A stretch of DNA of 45,074 nucleotides from Clostridiales bacterium. GTDB taxonomy: Bacteria > Bacillota > Clostridia > Oscillospirales > Acutalibacteraceae. Both the position numbers and the translations under genes were made by a program. The stretch is from positions 1-45,074 of the forward strand of contig JAJQGK010000097.1 in assembly GCA_021200555.1 (NCBI GenBank), in the 5' to 3' direction. Below the pieces are notes generated by a model. It did not search any database and was not told the DNA's origin. It was given only the letters and a program-made list of their open reading frames with translations. The stretch's first letter is position 1. Each line of letters begins with the position of its first letter. This document shows positions 8,808-16,802 of this stretch, in pieces.

Positions 8808-9722
8808 TTATATATGTGCCGCTCCGATTATATCTTCCAGCGAATTTATATTGTATTTTTCCATAACTTCCGGAAGATTGTTTATAATATTTTTACATGC
8901 GTAAGGATCTACTAAATTTGCAGCCCCTACCTCTACTGCGGATGCACCTGCAAGCATCATTTCCACAACGTCCTCCGCAGATGAAACTCCGCCCATACCG
9001 ATTATCGGAATTTTTACCGCTTCATAGACCTTGTAAACCATCGATAGCGCAACCGGAAAAATTGCAGGACCGGAAAATCCCCCCGACTTATTGGCAATAA
9101 CCGGTTTCTTTGTCTTTAAGTCAATTCTCATTCCCATAAGTGTGTTTATCATACTGATTCCATCTGCGCCGGCATATTCACACGCCTTCGCAATTGAGAC
9201 GATATCCGTTACATTCGGACTAAGCTTAATATAAACCGGCTTTGCGGTGACTTCCTTAATTCGCTTTGTAATTTCAGCCGCAGATTCGGGAGACGTTCCA
9301 AAGCTCATACCGCCGCCGTGAACATTGGGACAGCTGATATTTACTTCTATAATTCCAACCTGATCCTGACTGTCGATTTTTTCACAGCAGTAAACATATT
9401 CATCTGTTGAAAAGCCGCTTATATTCGCTACAACCGGTTTTTTGAATACATTTTTAAGTTTTGGAAGTTCGGCATTGATAACACTGTCAATTCCCGGATT
9501 TTGAAGTCCTACGGAATTTATAAGTCCCGATGTGCACTCTGCAATTCTCGGTGTGGGGTTGCCGAATCTCGGTTCTCGTGTAGTCCCCTTAAGTGCAATC
9601 GAACCTAAAATATTTATATCGTATATATCCGCAAATTCATAACCGAAGCCGAATGTTCCGCTTGCCGGAATTACAGGGTTTGAGAGTTTTAGACCGCTGA
9701 GATTTACCTGTGTGTTTACCAT
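8808..9722 (-). CDS. pyrD: Dihydroorotate dehydrogenase, class 1B catalytic subunit
   Basis: Oxidises dihydroorotate to orotate with FMN. The frame is open further upstream, but I start at ATG 9720-9722: GGAGGAAATAAT precedes it, it overlaps the pyrK stop in the sequence ATGGTAA, and it gives 304 residues, the usual class 1B length, starting VNTQVNLSGLKLSNPVIPASG. The catalytic cysteine is in EVNISCPNVHGGG, as expected for a class 1 enzyme. FMN-binding segments GISMINTLMG and IIGMGGVSSAEDVVEM follow. Being next to pyrK places it in class 1B, where electrons pass to NAD+ through PyrK. Confidence 0.97.
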   Translation of the reverse strand: MVNTQVNLSGLKLSNPVIPASGTFGFGYEFADIYDINILGSIALKGTTREPRFGNPTPRIAECTSGLINSVGLQNPGIDSVINAELPKLKNVFKKPVVANISGFSTDEYVYCCEKIDSQDQVGIIEVNISCPNVHGGGMSFGTSPESAAEITKRIKEVTAKPVYIKLSPNVTDIVSIAKACEYAGADGISMINTLMGMRIDLKTKKPVIANKSGGFSGPAIFPVALSMVYKVYEAVKIPIIGMGGVSSAEDVVEMMLAGASAVEVGAANLVDPYACKNIINNLPEVMEKYNINSLEDIIGAAHI

Positions 9723-10447
9723 ATTATTTCCTCCTTCACCAAAACCGGTCCGTCCTTGCATATTCGTTTGCTGCCGTATTTTGTTTTGCAGGAGCAGCCC
9801 ATACATGCTCCGAAGCCGCAGCCCATTCGTTCTTCAAAACTGAATTGGCCGGATGTATTTGTGCTGTCACAAATCGATTTCAACATAGGTATCGGTCCGC
9901 AAGTGTAAAAATATGTGTAATCCGTATTTTCGAGAGCCTTTGCGGCAAAGCCTTTAATTCCGACGCTTCCGTCAACTGTTGTTATTATTGTATCGACGCC
10001 TATACTCTCGAAATCTTCTTTGCAGAAAATCTCGGTTGAATTGTTAAATCCTAAAATTACTTTTACCGATTTACCCTCTGCGATGAGCTTTTTTGCCAGA
10101 AAATAAAGCGGAGGAACACCAACGCCGCCGCCTATTAGCAAGGGGTGGTCGCCTGATTGCTCCGTACTAAAGCCGTTTCCGAGACCTGTAATACAGTCAA
10201 GCTTTTCATTTGGTGCCATGGCTGACATAATCTCCGTGCCCTTTCCCACTACCTTATAAATTATGCTTACTGTATAAGGTGAACAGTCAAAAACAGAAAT
10301 TGGTCTTCTGAGATAAAGGGAATTAATTTTAATATTTATAAATTGTCCCGGAGCCGTAATATCCGATGTGTCGCCGATAAGCACCATTTTGTATACATTA
10401 TCTGTCAGTTTGTCGTTTGATTTAATTGTATAATTAACTTCTTTCAT
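9716..10447 (-). CDS. pyrK: Dihydroorotate dehydrogenase electron transfer subunit
   Basis: The FAD and [2Fe-2S] subunit that carries electrons from PyrD to NAD+. It has 243 residues. The FAD-binding RRPISVFD motif is near residue 50, the NAD-binding segment LLIGGGVGVPPLYFLA near 105-120, and the iron-sulphur cluster cysteines are at the C-terminus in ERMGCGFGACMGCSCKT followed by ICKDGPV. This order (ferredoxin reductase-like module, then C-terminal cluster) is diagnostic for PyrK. It overlaps pyrC by four bases and pyrD by seven, so the three genes should be translated together. Confidence 0.97.
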   Translation of the reverse strand: MKEVNYTIKSNDKLTDNVYKMVLIGDTSDITAPGQFINIKINSLYLRRPISVFDCSPYTVSIIYKVVGKGTEIMSAMAPNEKLDCITGLGNGFSTEQSGDHPLLIGGGVGVPPLYFLAKKLIAEGKSVKVILGFNNSTEIFCKEDFESIGVDTIITTVDGSVGIKGFAAKALENTDYTYFYTCGPIPMLKSICDSTNTSGQFSFEERMGCGFGACMGCSCKTKYGSKRICKDGPVLVKEEIIW

Positions 10448-11700
10448 TGTTCTTCATCCTTATACACGATTTTGCCGCCGCAAATTGTCATAATACATTT
10501 TCCGAAAACATTCATCCCCTCAAATGGCGTGGCTTTTCCCATTGAGAAGAATTTTTCAGGATCGATTTTGTATTCGCAGTTAAGGTCATATACGCACAAA
10601 TTTGCCGAATTGCTCTGTTTTATACCGAATACAGAAGCCGGAGTGGTACTCATAAGAGAAATAAGCTTTTCAAGGCTGATAATATTCTTTTTAACAAGCT
10701 TGGTGTACAGCACAGGAAAAGCTGTTTCAAGACCGACAACTCCCATAAGAGAATTTGCCAACCCCTTGGATTTTTCTCCTTTGGAATGAGGTGCGTGATC
10801 CGTGGCAATCATATCTATTGTGCCGTCTTTTAATCCCTCAATCAAGGCAAGCTTGTCGCTTTCATCTCTTATCGGAGGGTTCATTTTGAAATTTCCGCTT
10901 TCCTGTAAATCGCCGTCACATAAAACAAGATAATGAGGTGCGGTTTCGCAAGTAATATTTATACCCTGAGATTTCGCATTCCTTATTAATTCAACACTTT
11001 CCTTTGCAGATATATGGCAGACATGATATTTAACTCCCGTTTCTTTGCAAAGCTCAATGTCCCGCTGAATTTGACGCCACTCGCTTTCCGAGGAAATACC
11101 CTTGTGACCGTGTTCTTGCGCATACTTTCCGTCATGAATATATCCGCCTCGGAGCAAGCTGTTTTCCTCACAGTGAGCGGCAATGATTTTATCGAGAGAT
11201 GCGGCTTTTTTCATAGCACTAAGCATAATTTCCCTGTTTTGGACTCCCCTGCCGTCATCCGAAAAAGCGATAACGTTATTTGCGAGCTCATCCATATCAG
11301 ACAGTTCAATGCCCTTCTCCCCTTTTGTTATTGTACCGTAAGGAATAACATTTATTACTGCATCTTTTTTTATGATTTCAGCTTGAACATTAAAGTTTTC
11401 CAAACAGTCCGGAGCAGGTGTCAGATTTGGCATGGTACAGACTGTGGTATATCCGCCGTGAGCGGCAGCGAGCGAACCGGACTTTATCGTTTCTTTATAT
11501 GAAAATCCCGGTTCTCTGAAATGCACATGCACATCAACAAAACCGGGAAAAATATATTTATCAGTTAAATCAAATACTTTACTTCCGGAGAACAATGCAT
11601 TGTCATCAACAAATGAAACAGTGTCTCCGTCAATAAAAATATTTCTTTTATTGAAACAGCCGTCAATAAAAACATTTGCATTTTTCAGAAGATACGACAT
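10444..11700 (-). CDS. pyrC: Dihydroorotase
   Basis: Cyclises carbamoyl aspartate to dihydroorotate. I start at ATG 11698-11700 (MSYLLKNANVFIDG), preceded by AAGGATGG; the frame is open another 249 nt upstream but that stretch runs through the leader hairpin and the promoter. The protein is 418 residues, normal for type I dihydroorotases. Metal ligands are visible in GFVDVHVHFREPG (HxH plus the substrate arginine) and ATDHAPHS (the catalytic aspartate), with HISA in the middle. It is the first gene of the pyr operon, with a consensus promoter and a structured leader of about 95 nt upstream. Confidence 0.96.
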   Translation of the reverse strand: MSYLLKNANVFIDGCFNKRNIFIDGDTVSFVDDNALFSGSKVFDLTDKYIFPGFVDVHVHFREPGFSYKETIKSGSLAAAHGGYTTVCTMPNLTPAPDCLENFNVQAEIIKKDAVINVIPYGTITKGEKGIELSDMDELANNVIAFSDDGRGVQNREIMLSAMKKAASLDKIIAAHCEENSLLRGGYIHDGKYAQEHGHKGISSESEWRQIQRDIELCKETGVKYHVCHISAKESVELIRNAKSQGINITCETAPHYLVLCDGDLQESGNFKMNPPIRDESDKLALIEGLKDGTIDMIATDHAPHSKGEKSKGLANSLMGVVGLETAFPVLYTKLVKKNIISLEKLISLMSTTPASVFGIKQSNSANLCVYDLNCEYKIDPEKFFSMGKATPFEGMNVFGKCIMTICGGKIVYKDEEQ

Positions 11701-11723
11701 AATACCATCCTTGCTTAAACAAA

Positions 11724-11773
11724 GGCTCCGCCAAAAAGGCAGAACCTGAATGAAATACATATATAGCCCTGCC
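11724..11773 (-). promoter_or_regulatory. pyr operon leader: mutually exclusive hairpins, probable attenuator
   Basis: On the minus strand GGTTCTGCC (from 11746) pairs fully with GGCGGAGCC (to 11724) around a TTTTT loop, and the stem is followed by TTTGTTT before the pyrC ribosome binding site: a terminator-like hairpin. Upstream in the same leader, GGCAGGGC (11773-11766) can pair with GTTCTGCC (11745-11738), eight bases with two G-T wobbles, which would break the terminator arm. Such alternative folding is the hallmark of transcription attenuation. I do not see a convincing PyrR-binding loop, so the signal is unknown; PyrR, UTP-dependent slippage or pausing are possible. Confidence 0.55.
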
Positions 11774-11800
11774 GGAAAACCGATTCGGAAATTTTTATTT

Positions 11801-11829
11801 ATTATATCAAAGTTTATCTTCACTGTCAA
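11801..11829 (-). promoter_or_regulatory. pyr operon promoter
   Basis: On the minus strand TTGACA (11829-11824), exactly 17 bases, then TATAAT (11806-11801): a perfect sigma-A-type consensus. Transcription should start near 11794 and give a leader of about 95 nt before pyrC. Confidence 0.9.
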
Positions 11830-11933
11830 TATAAAAAAAGGAGAAATTTCTATCCGTATTCCAAATATGGCTGAATATACAAAAATCGATAAACAGCGGC
11901 TGTATAATTCGGTTATTAAATGACATAAGAAGG

Positions 11934-11966
11934 AAGTCCCGTTCTTCAAATTGAAAAACGGAACTT
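11934..11966 (-). terminator. Long hairpin after the cysteine-rich protein gene
   Basis: AAGTTCCGTTTTTC (11966-11953) pairs with GAAGAACGGGACTT (11947-11934), 14 pairs with two wobbles and a five-base loop. It follows the stop of the gene at 11991 by about 25 nt. The tract after it (CCTTCTT) is only weakly T-rich, so it may be an mRNA 3' stabiliser as well as, or instead of, a terminator. Confidence 0.5.
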
Positions 11967-11990
11967 AAATTCAAAAAAATTTGTAAGAGA

Positions 11991-12839
11991 CTACTTGCAG
12001 CAGCCGCAGGAGCCTGAATTATTTGAAAAGGATTCGGAGCAGAGCTTTCCGCTGTCGGGTATATTTTTCTCCGAGGGCGGGAAAAACTCACCTACGGGGA
12101 ATTTAATCTTTCTGAAGGAATCACAGGGATCCTCGGTATCACAAGAGCATTCCTTGCACGGCATACAAAAATCATACGCAGGAATGAGCATTTGAACATC
12201 TCTTTCAAGCTGAATGATTGTAAACACTCCGATAGTTACCCTCACGGCTTTATCATCGCTTTGCATTCCGAATTGACCGTTGAAACGCCTTCTTACCGAG
12301 CGTGGAATGCCGCAGCTCATATCAACGATATTGTTGCAGCAGTCGCAGGGGCGGCAAAGCTTGGCATCAAGACAAATAGGCTCCGCAACCTGAACCTTTG
12401 CCCTTGGGTTGCTTGACGTCATCGGCAGCTGTTCATCCGTTTCATTCTCGGAAAATTCAGAGGAAAAAATTTTAACATTTCCGTCGCTGCCGTAAAGTAT
12501 GCATTTCTTTGAAAACACTGTAAGTCCCACAACGGTTTCGGGCGGGCAGTTTGCCGATGAAAAAGCATCAAGGGTTACAGCAAAGAAAAAGGTAAGATCT
12601 ACCGAGTAAAATCCTCTGTTAAACGGAACTCTTTCGACTTCTGTGAAAACATTGAGAACCTCGCAGCCTCTGCACCTAACATTTGAGGCGTTATCGATAA
12701 CATTTTGTCCGCAGTCGGTAAAGTAAACTCTCATATCCGCCAGACAGTCCTTGTCTGCACACGAATCGTATACTCTCGGCGTATCAATGCAGACAGCTTC
12801 TTTTATTTTCCTGCACGAAGCGTCATGATTGTCATTCAT
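11991..12839 (-). CDS. Cysteine-rich protein of unknown function
   Basis: A 282-residue protein with about 24 cysteines. I do not recognise a named family. Clusters stand out: CRGC near residue 56, CRPCDCC near 150-160, CMPCKECSC near 225-235 and CGCC at the very end. Between them are hydrophobic, strand-like stretches (SVDLTFFFAVTLDAF; RVTIGVFTIIQLERDVQMLIPAYDFC), so it seems to be a beta-rich fold bearing cysteine clusters. There is no signal peptide or membrane helix. GGGAGG lies eight bases before the ATG. Cysteine-rich cytosolic proteins without signal peptides in Clostridia are often spore coat or exosporium components, but that is an inference from composition only; metal binding is the other option. 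The neighbouring sugar genes on the same strand give no clear link. Confidence 0.8.
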   Translation of the reverse strand: MNDNHDASCRKIKEAVCIDTPRVYDSCADKDCLADMRVYFTDCGQNVIDNASNVRCRGCEVLNVFTEVERVPFNRGFYSVDLTFFFAVTLDAFSSANCPPETVVGLTVFSKKCILYGSDGNVKIFSSEFSENETDEQLPMTSSNPRAKVQVAEPICLDAKLCRPCDCCNNIVDMSCGIPRSVRRRFNGQFGMQSDDKAVRVTIGVFTIIQLERDVQMLIPAYDFCMPCKECSCDTEDPCDSFRKIKFPVGEFFPPSEKNIPDSGKLCSESFSNNSGSCGCCK

Positions 12840-12907
12840 AAGAACGACCTCCCATAATTGATAATTGAATTTGCTGACTTCATTATCATAATATGGAAGG
12901 TTCGTGA

Positions 12908-14185
12908 TTATGTTACAACGGCAAAACCGTTTTTGCTCATGGATTTATCTGCTGCAAACACTACCCTGTATGCATCCAAAGAATCATCAAGAGATGTACA
13001 TGAAATTGAGGTTTTTTCTCCTCTTACATATTTTATAAAGTCCTCCACAAGGGCGTGATCGCCGCCGCCGTGATCCACATATGCAGAGCATTTGTCAGAT
13101 ATATCTGTTATTTCATCCGTATGATCTCCGTCGGCTGTCGGATTTATATATGAAACAGTGAATTTTTGATCTTCAAAAATACCTCTGATTTCCCCCAAAG
13201 AACCTATAATAGTGATTATTCTCTGAGAATATGCGCATCCGCCCGTCATATTGTGACTGCCTGTGGCGCCGTTTTCAAACTGTACGGTTACCGTCTGATG
13301 GTCAACAACGTTGTTGTCGCATTTATAAGCACATTTACCGTAAGGACTTATACTTTTCAAGTATTCATATTTTTCCTGATAAGGAGCATCATACAGCTCG
13401 GGCCAAACATAAAAATCCCATTTTCCGGGCAAGTCCAGATAAATTCGTTTTGCCGACAGGTTGCATGTGTCAATGTAAGGACAATCCAGCAAGCATCTTT
13501 CACCGGCGTCTTTGGGAGCGTTTTCTCTTCTGAAATATTGACGGCCGCCCATACTGCTGACGTATTTTGGTTTTACGCCGCCCATAAGCCACATCATTAA
13601 ATCCATATCGTGACAACACTTTGCAAGAAGCATTGACGTTCCGCACTTATCACTGTTTGCCCATTTTCCTCTGATATAGGATGTTGCGTAATGATGGTAG
13701 CTGACATTTTCACAGAGCTGAATATTGAGGATTTCGCCTAATTTTCCCTCTGAAATAATTTTTTTTATCTCCCTGTAAAAGTCTGAATATCTGAGAACAT
13801 GACAAACCATAACCTTTGTGCCGTATTTTTCGGCAGTATCGATTAGTACTTCAAGTTCCCGTTCATTGACAGCTACAGGTTTTTCTATAAGCATATCATA
13901 GCCGAGCTTCATTAACGGGACAGATGTGGACACATGGAGATTATCCATTGTTCCGTTGATTATTACATCAGCAATTTTGCCTTTGGATGCAAGTTCTTCA
14001 ACACCGGTAAAGCAATTTTCGGCGGAAAATCCGTATTTTTTCGCTGCGGCATCACATCTTTGCTTGTCAGGATCCGCAATCCCAACGATTTTGAGTTCAT
14101 TCGGGTGAGTAAGCGAATAATCTGCGTATATAAACGCTCTGTGGCCGCCGCCGACAAGCACGGCGGTTACCGGAGAATTTTGCAT
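12908..14185 (-). CDS. Gfo/Idh/MocA-family NAD(P)-dependent oxidoreductase
   Basis: A cytoplasmic sugar or inositol dehydrogenase-like protein of 425 residues. The N-terminal Rossmann fold starts at TAVLVGGGHRAFIY, and the family's EKP motif is in MLIEKPVAVNERELE, carrying the conserved lysine. The middle holds four or more cysteines (CLLDCPYIDTC, later CAYKC) before VVDHQTVTVQFENGATGS, a pattern I associate with a gut Firmicute subgroup of this family and which might bind a metal. It lies 35 nt downstream of a GPH-type sugar symporter, so it probably acts on the imported compound (for instance a glycoside or amino sugar oxidation step). The exact substrate cannot be told. Confidence 0.9.
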   Translation of the reverse strand: MQNSPVTAVLVGGGHRAFIYADYSLTHPNELKIVGIADPDKQRCDAAAKKYGFSAENCFTGVEELASKGKIADVIINGTMDNLHVSTSVPLMKLGYDMLIEKPVAVNERELEVLIDTAEKYGTKVMVCHVLRYSDFYREIKKIISEGKLGEILNIQLCENVSYHHYATSYIRGKWANSDKCGTSMLLAKCCHDMDLMMWLMGGVKPKYVSSMGGRQYFRRENAPKDAGERCLLDCPYIDTCNLSAKRIYLDLPGKWDFYVWPELYDAPYQEKYEYLKSISPYGKCAYKCDNNVVDHQTVTVQFENGATGSHNMTGGCAYSQRIITIIGSLGEIRGIFEDQKFTVSYINPTADGDHTDEITDISDKCSAYVDHGGGDHALVEDFIKYVRGEKTSISCTSLDDSLDAYRVVFAADKSMSKNGFAVVT

Positions 14186-14220
14186 AGTAAAAATTTCCTT
14201 TCGGCTTTTTTACAATATTT

Positions 14221-15651
14221 TTACAAATCGGAAGCAGAAGAGCCTTCCTCTTCTTCCGCTTTTCTTTTTTCTGTCATTGCCGCAGTAATTTCCTCCATTT
14301 GTTTTCCGTGGAGCTTAAACTTAGAGGAGAAAATTATAAGTGACAACGCCATAAATATCATGGGAAGCACAAGCATCATTACACTTATTGATGTATGAGC
14401 CGCCTGAGAGTTTGCAGAGTGAAGATCTCCGTCGTAATTTGAAATTGAAAGTCCTGCATAAAGAATAATTGTTTGAAGCGTATATGCCATTTTTTGAAGG
14501 AAACCCTTCATTGAAAATGTGACGGATTCGGCTCGGTAGCCCATTTTGTATTCGCCGTAATCGACAATATCCGCAAGAAAAACGGTTTGAGATACGAACA
14601 TTGACGCTGTTCCGATTTGAGCTATCATATAAAATACGCTCATACCGGTAATGCTGCCGGCAAACTGAGCCGAACAAAGCATTCCGATGTATCCTGCAAT
14701 AGCCAGGGAAAGTGAAAATTGATATGTTCGGCGTCTCGATGTAAATCTCATCATTATGGGGATAACCGCAAGACCGAGGATTGAGCCTACGGAACCGAAT
14801 GTGTTGAAAAGGCTTTGCTTTGAACTGTCGCCGACAACAACATCAAAATAATAAGCTCCTACGCCTGAAATCATATAGAAGCCGGCATTTGAAAGCATGG
14901 CAAACAGCATAAATACAATGAGCTGATCGTTATTTTTCATAACGGCAAAAATCTTTTTAAAAGAGAATTTTTCTCCCGAGGGCGTTCTGTGACGTTCCTT
15001 TACCGAGGATACGCTTATTGATGAGAAAATTATAAGTCCTGCCGCGCAAATTACAGACAATATCATAAATGTTCTCGAGTCATATACTCTTTCGCCTGTA
15101 TTGGTGTCAACAGATGTGCTTACGAGAGCCATAAGTATAGGTGCGCCGATTTGCACAATGCCCTGACCGAGTCCTGAGAACGTTCTTGCAATTGTGGCAA
15201 TTATGCTTCTTTCATTAGGATCTGTAGTAAAAGAGGGGACCATTGACCAGAACGGAATATCCGCAAGAGTGTTTGACATTCCCCAAAATACGTACATGAA
15301 AGCAATATATATGTAAAGTCCCACACCGGAAAGTCCGAAAAAATTATTAAACAGAAGAACAAGGATAACTGCGTTGGCAAAGGAGCCTATAAGAATCCAA
15401 GGTCTGTATTTTCCCATTTTAAATTTGCCGTTATCTACGATTGATCCCATCATCGGGTCGTTAATGCCGTCCCAAATTCTGGCAATTGGTGTTAATATCA
15501 GCAGAAAACTTGAGCTTAACTTTAAAACATCTGTCAGATACTTATTAAGGTATGAATAAAACATACCGTAACTCAGGTCAAGTCCGACTGCGCCTACGCC
15601 GTAACCGCAGTAGCCGAGAAACTTTTTGGCTTTTCCTTTTTTTTCAGCCAT
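14221..15651 (-). CDS. GPH-family glycoside/pentoside/hexuronide:cation symporter (MFS)
   Basis: A 12-helix sugar importer of 476 residues. The MelB-like signature is clear: ARIWDGINDPMMGSIVDNGKFKMGKYRPWILIGSF at about residues 56-90 carries the paired aspartates used for cation and sugar coupling, and DIVDYGEYKMGYRAESVTFSM near 370-390 is the second conserved block. The N-terminus begins with a short lysine-rich stretch and the C-terminus is a charged tail rich in Glu and Lys. GGAGG precedes the ATG. It is the first gene of a short minus-strand operon with the Gfo/Idh/MocA oxidoreductase. Substrate unknown; melibiose, xylosides and glucuronides are known for the family. Confidence 0.92.
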   Translation of the reverse strand: MAEKKGKAKKFLGYCGYGVGAVGLDLSYGMFYSYLNKYLTDVLKLSSSFLLILTPIARIWDGINDPMMGSIVDNGKFKMGKYRPWILIGSFANAVILVLLFNNFFGLSGVGLYIYIAFMYVFWGMSNTLADIPFWSMVPSFTTDPNERSIIATIARTFSGLGQGIVQIGAPILMALVSTSVDTNTGERVYDSRTFMILSVICAAGLIIFSSISVSSVKERHRTPSGEKFSFKKIFAVMKNNDQLIVFMLFAMLSNAGFYMISGVGAYYFDVVVGDSSKQSLFNTFGSVGSILGLAVIPIMMRFTSRRRTYQFSLSLAIAGYIGMLCSAQFAGSITGMSVFYMIAQIGTASMFVSQTVFLADIVDYGEYKMGYRAESVTFSMKGFLQKMAYTLQTIILYAGLSISNYDGDLHSANSQAAHTSISVMMLVLPMIFMALSLIIFSSKFKLHGKQMEEITAAMTEKRKAEEEEGSSASDL

Positions 15652-15680
15652 GTGTTTACCTCCAAAAATAAATTACAATA

Positions 15681-15709
15681 ATTGTATTACATTTTTTTAA
15701 TATTATCAA
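15681..15709 (-). promoter_or_regulatory. Promoter of the symporter operon
   Basis: Minus strand TTGATA (15709-15704), 17 bases, TACAAT (15686-15681), about 30 nt before the symporter ATG. It sits downstream, in the direction of transcription, of the hairpin cluster at 15752-15880, so that cluster is not part of this leader. Confidence 0.7.
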
Positions 15710-15751
15710 GTGCAGAAACAAAAAAAGTCTGATTTTGTCATTATTTTTTCA

Positions 15752-15880
15752 ATAAGGGGTGAAGCCCCGTCATTCAATGTTTTCAGTGGGAGATTGTACT
15801 CCCACTGAAAAAAATAAATGGAAACCGCCGCCTATAGAGGCGGGGGACATCTTAATTTAGTTATAACTTGCTTGTCCGCA
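15752..15880. other. Cluster of strong hairpins in a 333-nt intergenic region
   Basis: Within the gene-free region 15652-15984 I see four consecutive inverted repeats: GGGGTGAAGCCCC (15756-15768); TTTTCAGTGGGAG with its exact complement CTCCCACTGAAAA (about 15780-15811, 13 pairs, six-base loop); CCGCCT-ATAG-AGGCGG (about 15828-15843); and GGACA with TGTCC enclosing an AT-rich near-palindrome (about 15845-15876). Both strands would fold. No protein-coding frame is evident. Such tandem hairpins resemble the ends and associated non-coding RNA of IS200/IS605-type elements, so it could be a decayed element end or an independent structured RNA. No transposase or TnpB is nearby. Confidence 0.45.
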
Positions 15881-15885
15881 GTCAA

Positions 15886-15906
15886 TTAAGTAACCACTGA
15901 TTAAAT
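15886..15906 (+). repeat. Solo tip of the pyr-operon inverted-repeat element
   Basis: These 21 nt are identical to the left end of the element at 8609 (both contain GTAACCACTGATTAAAT preceded by TTAA), then the similarity stops. No matching right end follows, so it is a lone end or the remains of an element, placed 22 nt upstream of the -35 of the next operon. Confidence 0.6.
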
Positions 15907-15927
15907 AAAAATATCTTACTCATTGAC

Positions 15928-15956
15928 TTGCAATTTAAGCTATTGTTAAGTATAAT
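15928..15956 (+). promoter_or_regulatory. Promoter of the LCP-like/folE/uvrBA gene row
   Basis: TTGCAA at 15928-15933, 17 bases, TATAAT at 15951-15956, 28 nt before the ATG at 15985. The nearby TTGACT at 15923 would leave a 22-base spacer, which is too long. Confidence 0.7.
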
Positions 15957-15984
15957 GTATATGATTACATTGGAGAGTTTGTAA

Positions 15985-16785
15985 ATGAAAAATTCTATAA
16001 AAGCAAATTTAAAATATATTATAATGTCTGTTGTTCTGATAATACTTGTTATCGGGCTTATTATTATTGCAGTTCACTATTTCGGAAATAATTCGGCTGA
16101 CAATGAGGAGGACACTTATTTTTCTTCGACATCGGATGCGAGTGATACCGATGACAGTCTTTCCGGTGACAGCAATTTTCTTGTTTTGATTACCGATGAG
16201 ACAAAAAGACAGGTGATTTACCTTTGCATTTTTGATTTTAACATCTATTCGGGCAATACAGTCGTCACCCCTCTTGATTTATCCACAATATATGAAGGCA
16301 ATACTTATTCCTATTATTTTGAATATGGCGGCATTTCATTGCTCATCGATGCGGTAAGCAATATGCGAAGCTGCGTGATAGAAAGATATATTCTTGTGGA
16401 TAAGGACGGCTTTTATGATCTTTTTGACAATATAGGTGCTGTTCATATGTATATCGACGAGTCTTTTACATATGAAGCCTCAGATATGGTGCAGAATGTT
16501 GAAGCCGGTGAAAATGATCTTGATTCGGCAATGCTTTATACCTATATTTGTTCTGTTGCGGAAAAACAGGATGGAATTAATATTATAACGGAGCTTGTAT
16601 GTGACATTGCAAATGATTACATAAGCTCAATTGAAGCAGATGATGCAGACGAACTTTTCTCCGAACTTATCAATTGTGTAGATACCGATTTTTCCATTTC
16701 CGATTATTACGACAAAAGCGCCGATATTCAATATATTATTGAAAATAATGTTGAATTTACAGCTTATTCAGATGTCGGGCAGTAA
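15985..16785 (+). CDS. Divergent LCP (LytR-CpsA-Psr)-like membrane-anchored protein, probably without catalysis
   Basis: A 266-residue protein with a short basic N-terminus, one membrane helix (about residues 10-32), an acidic Ser/Asp linker and an extracellular domain. The domain follows the LCP core: FLVLITDETKRQVIYLCIFD, TPLDLSTIY where active LCP proteins have PRD, then YYFEYGGISLLIDAVSN, YILVDKDGFYDLFDNIGAVHMYID (the usual DFDGFxxLVDxIGGVxVxV block). Active LCP enzymes attach glycopolymers to peptidoglycan and use conserved arginines for the polyprenyl phosphate; the PRD arginine is replaced and the C-terminal arginine pair (RxR...RQQ) is not seen (LYTYICSVAEKQDGINII). I infer a non-catalytic or altered role. 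GGAGAG precedes the ATG; a transglutaminase-like protein follows 17 nt on. Confidence 0.7.
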   Translation: MKNSIKANLKYIIMSVVLIILVIGLIIIAVHYFGNNSADNEEDTYFSSTSDASDTDDSLSGDSNFLVLITDETKRQVIYLCIFDFNIYSGNTVVTPLDLSTIYEGNTYSYYFEYGGISLLIDAVSNMRSCVIERYILVDKDGFYDLFDNIGAVHMYIDESFTYEASDMVQNVEAGENDLDSAMLYTYICSVAEKQDGINIITELVCDIANDYISSIEADDADELFSELINCVDTDFSISDYYDKSADIQYIIENNVEFTAYSDVGQ

Positions 16786-16802
16786 ATGAAAGGACCTTCA
16801 AA

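Noticed and set aside
11701-11949. N-terminal extension of dihydroorotase in the open frame
   Set aside because: It runs across the promoter and leader hairpins; normal family length is reached from ATG 11700.
15923-15956. TTGACT as the -35 of the LCP-like operon
   Set aside because: The spacer to TATAAT would be 22 bases; TTGCAA gives exactly 17.
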